Source: Metallyticus violacea
Lineage: Eukaryota > Arthropoda > Insecta > Mantodea > Metallyticidae
Assembly: GCA_030762175.1 (NCBI GenBank)
Contig: CM060830.1
Span: 47,763,501 to 47,827,500, forward strand
Length of the DNA stretch: 64,000 nt
Reading direction: 5' to 3'
A model generated the notes under the pieces. That model had not been told where the DNA came from and did not search any database. It saw nothing but the letters and a program-made list of their open reading frames with translations. Shown one piece after another: positions 61,975 through 64,000 of this stretch (positions are counted from its first letter, which is position 1; every line of letters starts with the position of its first letter). The position numbers were made by a program, and so were the translations under genes.

Positions 61975-62025
61975 TGTATGTATGTATATATGTATGTGTG
62001 TATGTATGTATGTGTATATATATGT
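61943..62025 (+). repeat. (TATG)n microsatellite
   Basis: Roughly 15-20 units, imperfect towards the end. Confidence 0.95.
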
Positions 62026-62153
62026 ACATAAAATTCTTACACTTGAGCCCCTTTCCCTTATTCGCCATCCCTTCTGGCCTCCTTAGATCCCTTCATTCCT
62101 ACTACAGTCATTAACCTCCTTTGTCGGCTCTTCGCCAAAAAAATTCCCAATTA

Positions 62154-62408
62154 ATGTAGTAGTAAGTAGTAGTACTAGAAGAGTAGTAGTAGTAATACTA
62201 ATAGTAGTACTTATTGTTGTAGTAGTAGCAGTAATAGTAGTTGTAGTAGTAGTAGAAGTACTAGTAGTAGTAGTAGTAGTAGTAGTAATAGTAGTAGTAG
62301 TAACAGTAGTATTAATAGTAATAGTAGTAGTAGTAGAAGTACTAGTAATAGTAGTAGTAGCAATAATAATACTAATAGTAGTACTTAATGTTGTAGTAGT
62401 AATAGTAA

Positions 62409-62440
<32 letters not shown>

Positions 62441-62530
62441 ATAGTAGTAGTAGTAAGGGTAGTAGTAAGGGTAGTAGTAATAATAGTAGTAGTAATAATA
62501 ATAGTAGTAGTAATAATAGTAGTAGTAGTG

Positions 62531-62590
<60 letters not shown>

Positions 62591-62591
62591 A

Positions 62592-62677
<86 letters not shown>

Positions 62678-62696
62678 ATAGTAGTGTAGTAGTAAA
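62154..62696 (+). repeat. (AGT)n-rich microsatellite, about 540 bp
   Basis: Long runs of AGT interspersed with AAT, ACT, GGT and internal duplications ('aatagtagtacttattgttg' near 62,200 and a near copy at 62,375). The last 170 bases are almost pure AGT. Confidence 0.97.
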
Positions 62697-62944
62697 TGTG
62701 TTTGTTACAAATATAATTTATCCATGCCGCAGTGTCCTGAGGTCGTACTTATTTTTACAATACACAAAAAATATATTAAATTGCACTAACCAGTATTTAA
62801 CTCGTAAAAGACAAAACAATATATATACTTAAATGAAATAAATAAAATATTTGAAATGTATGTAATAGGCGAAAAATGTATAAATACATAAACAAAATAA
62901 GCTAAATAGAAAATAAAACAGTACAACAGCAAACAAGTAAAGCT

Positions 62945-62945
<1 letters not shown>
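62697..62945. other. Unassigned AT-rich DNA
   Basis: Nothing recognised. Confidence 0.45.
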
Positions 62946-62988
<43 letters not shown>

Positions 62989-63016
62989 TGTGTGTGTATA
63001 TATATATATATATATT
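62946..63016 (+). repeat. (AC)n then (TG)n then (TA)n compound microsatellite
   Basis: About 21 AC units, a short inverted TG part and about nine TA units. Confidence 0.95.
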
Positions 63017-63171
63017 TCCGAAATGGTGCGACCAAGTTCCCTACCCTCCTTCCCAGTTGTTTGCTTTCATTGATCTAAGATGTCTCTCTATGTTTTAAAA
63101 AAGGTCTGACTCTCTCCTCCTTTTTCCTATCTGCCAGCAAAGACTGCCACTCCCCCCTCTCCCCGTTTACA

Positions 63172-63228
63172 AATGAGCCTGTGGTGCCTCAGCAGCGAAA
63201 ACGGGTGATAAATACTATTAAAAAACTT
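63172..63228 (+). repeat. SINE-B 3' tail fragment
   Basis: 'cctgtggtgcctcagcagcg' then 'aaaacgggtgataaatacta' matches the SINE-B 3' end. It lies about 440 bases before a larger copy. Confidence 0.65.
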
Positions 63229-63669
63229 ATTAAGCTGCATGTTGAAATTTTGGTGGTAAATATTCCTTTCTTAAATTTTCTGCTTCCTTACATTTTGCTA
63301 TAATATACATATACACACATTTTCTTCTACATAGCATTAAAATGTTACATGAACAATTTAACGCCTTTCCAAGCACATAATCTGGGTCATGCGAGATCAC
63401 TTCTCCTCTGTCGCCCACAGACATCTAAATATTCCCCTCTCCTTCAATCCTGAACTATTTGAGACTTCAGCTTAAGACGAAACATTTTCAGCCCATTGAA
63501 TGTGAATGTTTTTTCTATTGTTATTCAGATATTTAATCTTTTAATCATTACGTGTATTGCTATGCTCCCAAATGTGTCTCAAACAAAATTATTCAAGTCT
63601 TATGTCATTTTGGAAATTCGACACATTTCACTTATTTATTCCCTAAAGACACACTTTTCCTAACCTCCA
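63229..63669. other. Unassigned DNA
   Basis: Nothing recognised. Confidence 0.4.
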
Positions 63670-63905
63670 AGGGTGGCCGAGGTGTTAAAGCACAGACGGG
63701 AGGTCTGGGATTCGATTCCTGCTAGGACCTTCCTCCCTGACAGGTTATTTTCAGATTTTCCTCAGTCCTCATAAATGACATGCCTGGGAGGTACCTGAAC
63801 TTCCTTTAAAAAAAATTCCAATTTATCATTTCATCTTATGTATTAACAACGTCCATCACCTGTGATGCCTCAGTAGTTAAAACAGGCTTAAACACTATTA
63901 AAAAG
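63670..63905 (+). repeat. SINE-B copy 6, shortened head and body
   Basis: The head 'agggtggccgaggtgttaaa' lacks about 8 bases around the anticodon region, and the B-box is 'gggattcgattcctgc'. The body is present with small deletions. The tail is 'cttaaacactattaaaaaga'. Confidence 0.88.
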
Positions 63906-64000
63906 ACTGTTCTGAAAAGTGCTTGATCCAGCTATTATTGTTAATCGATATTTAATTGCATTATTTTTTAGTTTACACTTTCGTATATAGATAGAATCCT

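Overview
This is an AT-rich, intron/intergenic-type stretch of an animal nuclear genome, almost certainly an arthropod and most likely an insect with a large, repeat-filled genome. The evidence is indirect: several tRNA-headed SINE families, mariner/Tc1-type and DUF4817-type transposase relics, jockey/CR1-like LINE relics, a Penelope-like GIY-YIG fragment, foldback MITEs and long trinucleotide microsatellites, with no prokaryotic operon structure. A cockroach/termite-like (hemimetabolous) source is my guess, not something the sequence proves. No complete host protein-coding gene, rRNA or functional tRNA was found. The only non-transposon coding candidate is a short, well-composed ORF at 26,860-27,120 (minus).

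Layout. 1-11 kb: one SINE-C (229-715), a LINE relic with a C-terminal zinc knuckle (about 2.74-3.64 kb), then mostly unassigned AT-rich DNA with one (AAT)n tract and a CpG-richer patch near 10.1-11.1 kb. 11-22 kb: SINE-A and SINE-B copies, a LINE 3' relic (15.2-15.6 kb), the first foldback element (17.9-18.2 kb), a decayed copy of a multicopy arthropod gene family (19.66-20.34 kb) next to a SINE-A, and a second SINE-C. 22-28 kb: two more foldback elements of the same family, a dispersed repeat (R1) carrying an approximately 740-bp nested tandem array, another foldback element and the candidate exon. 28-42 kb: a CpG-rich patch, LINE and SINE relics (A, B, C and a different tRNA-headed family), a mariner relic on the minus strand, a 92-bp minisatellite and a transposase fragment. 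42-64 kb: a long polypyrimidine tract, four more transposase relics, a LINE relic with a reverse-transcriptase core, R1 copy 2 directly followed by a second mariner of the same family, two adjacent DUF4817-type elements lying between inverted copies of another repeat, a Penelope-like relic and large microsatellites.

The window therefore reads as a record of successive transposon insertions rather than as a set of cooperating genes. The most unusual structures are the higher-order approximately 20-bp tandem array inside R1, the three-member long-hairpin family, and the inverted repeat pair flanking the 57-60 kb transposase cluster. All family assignments are from reading translations and aligning copies by eye; no database search was run.
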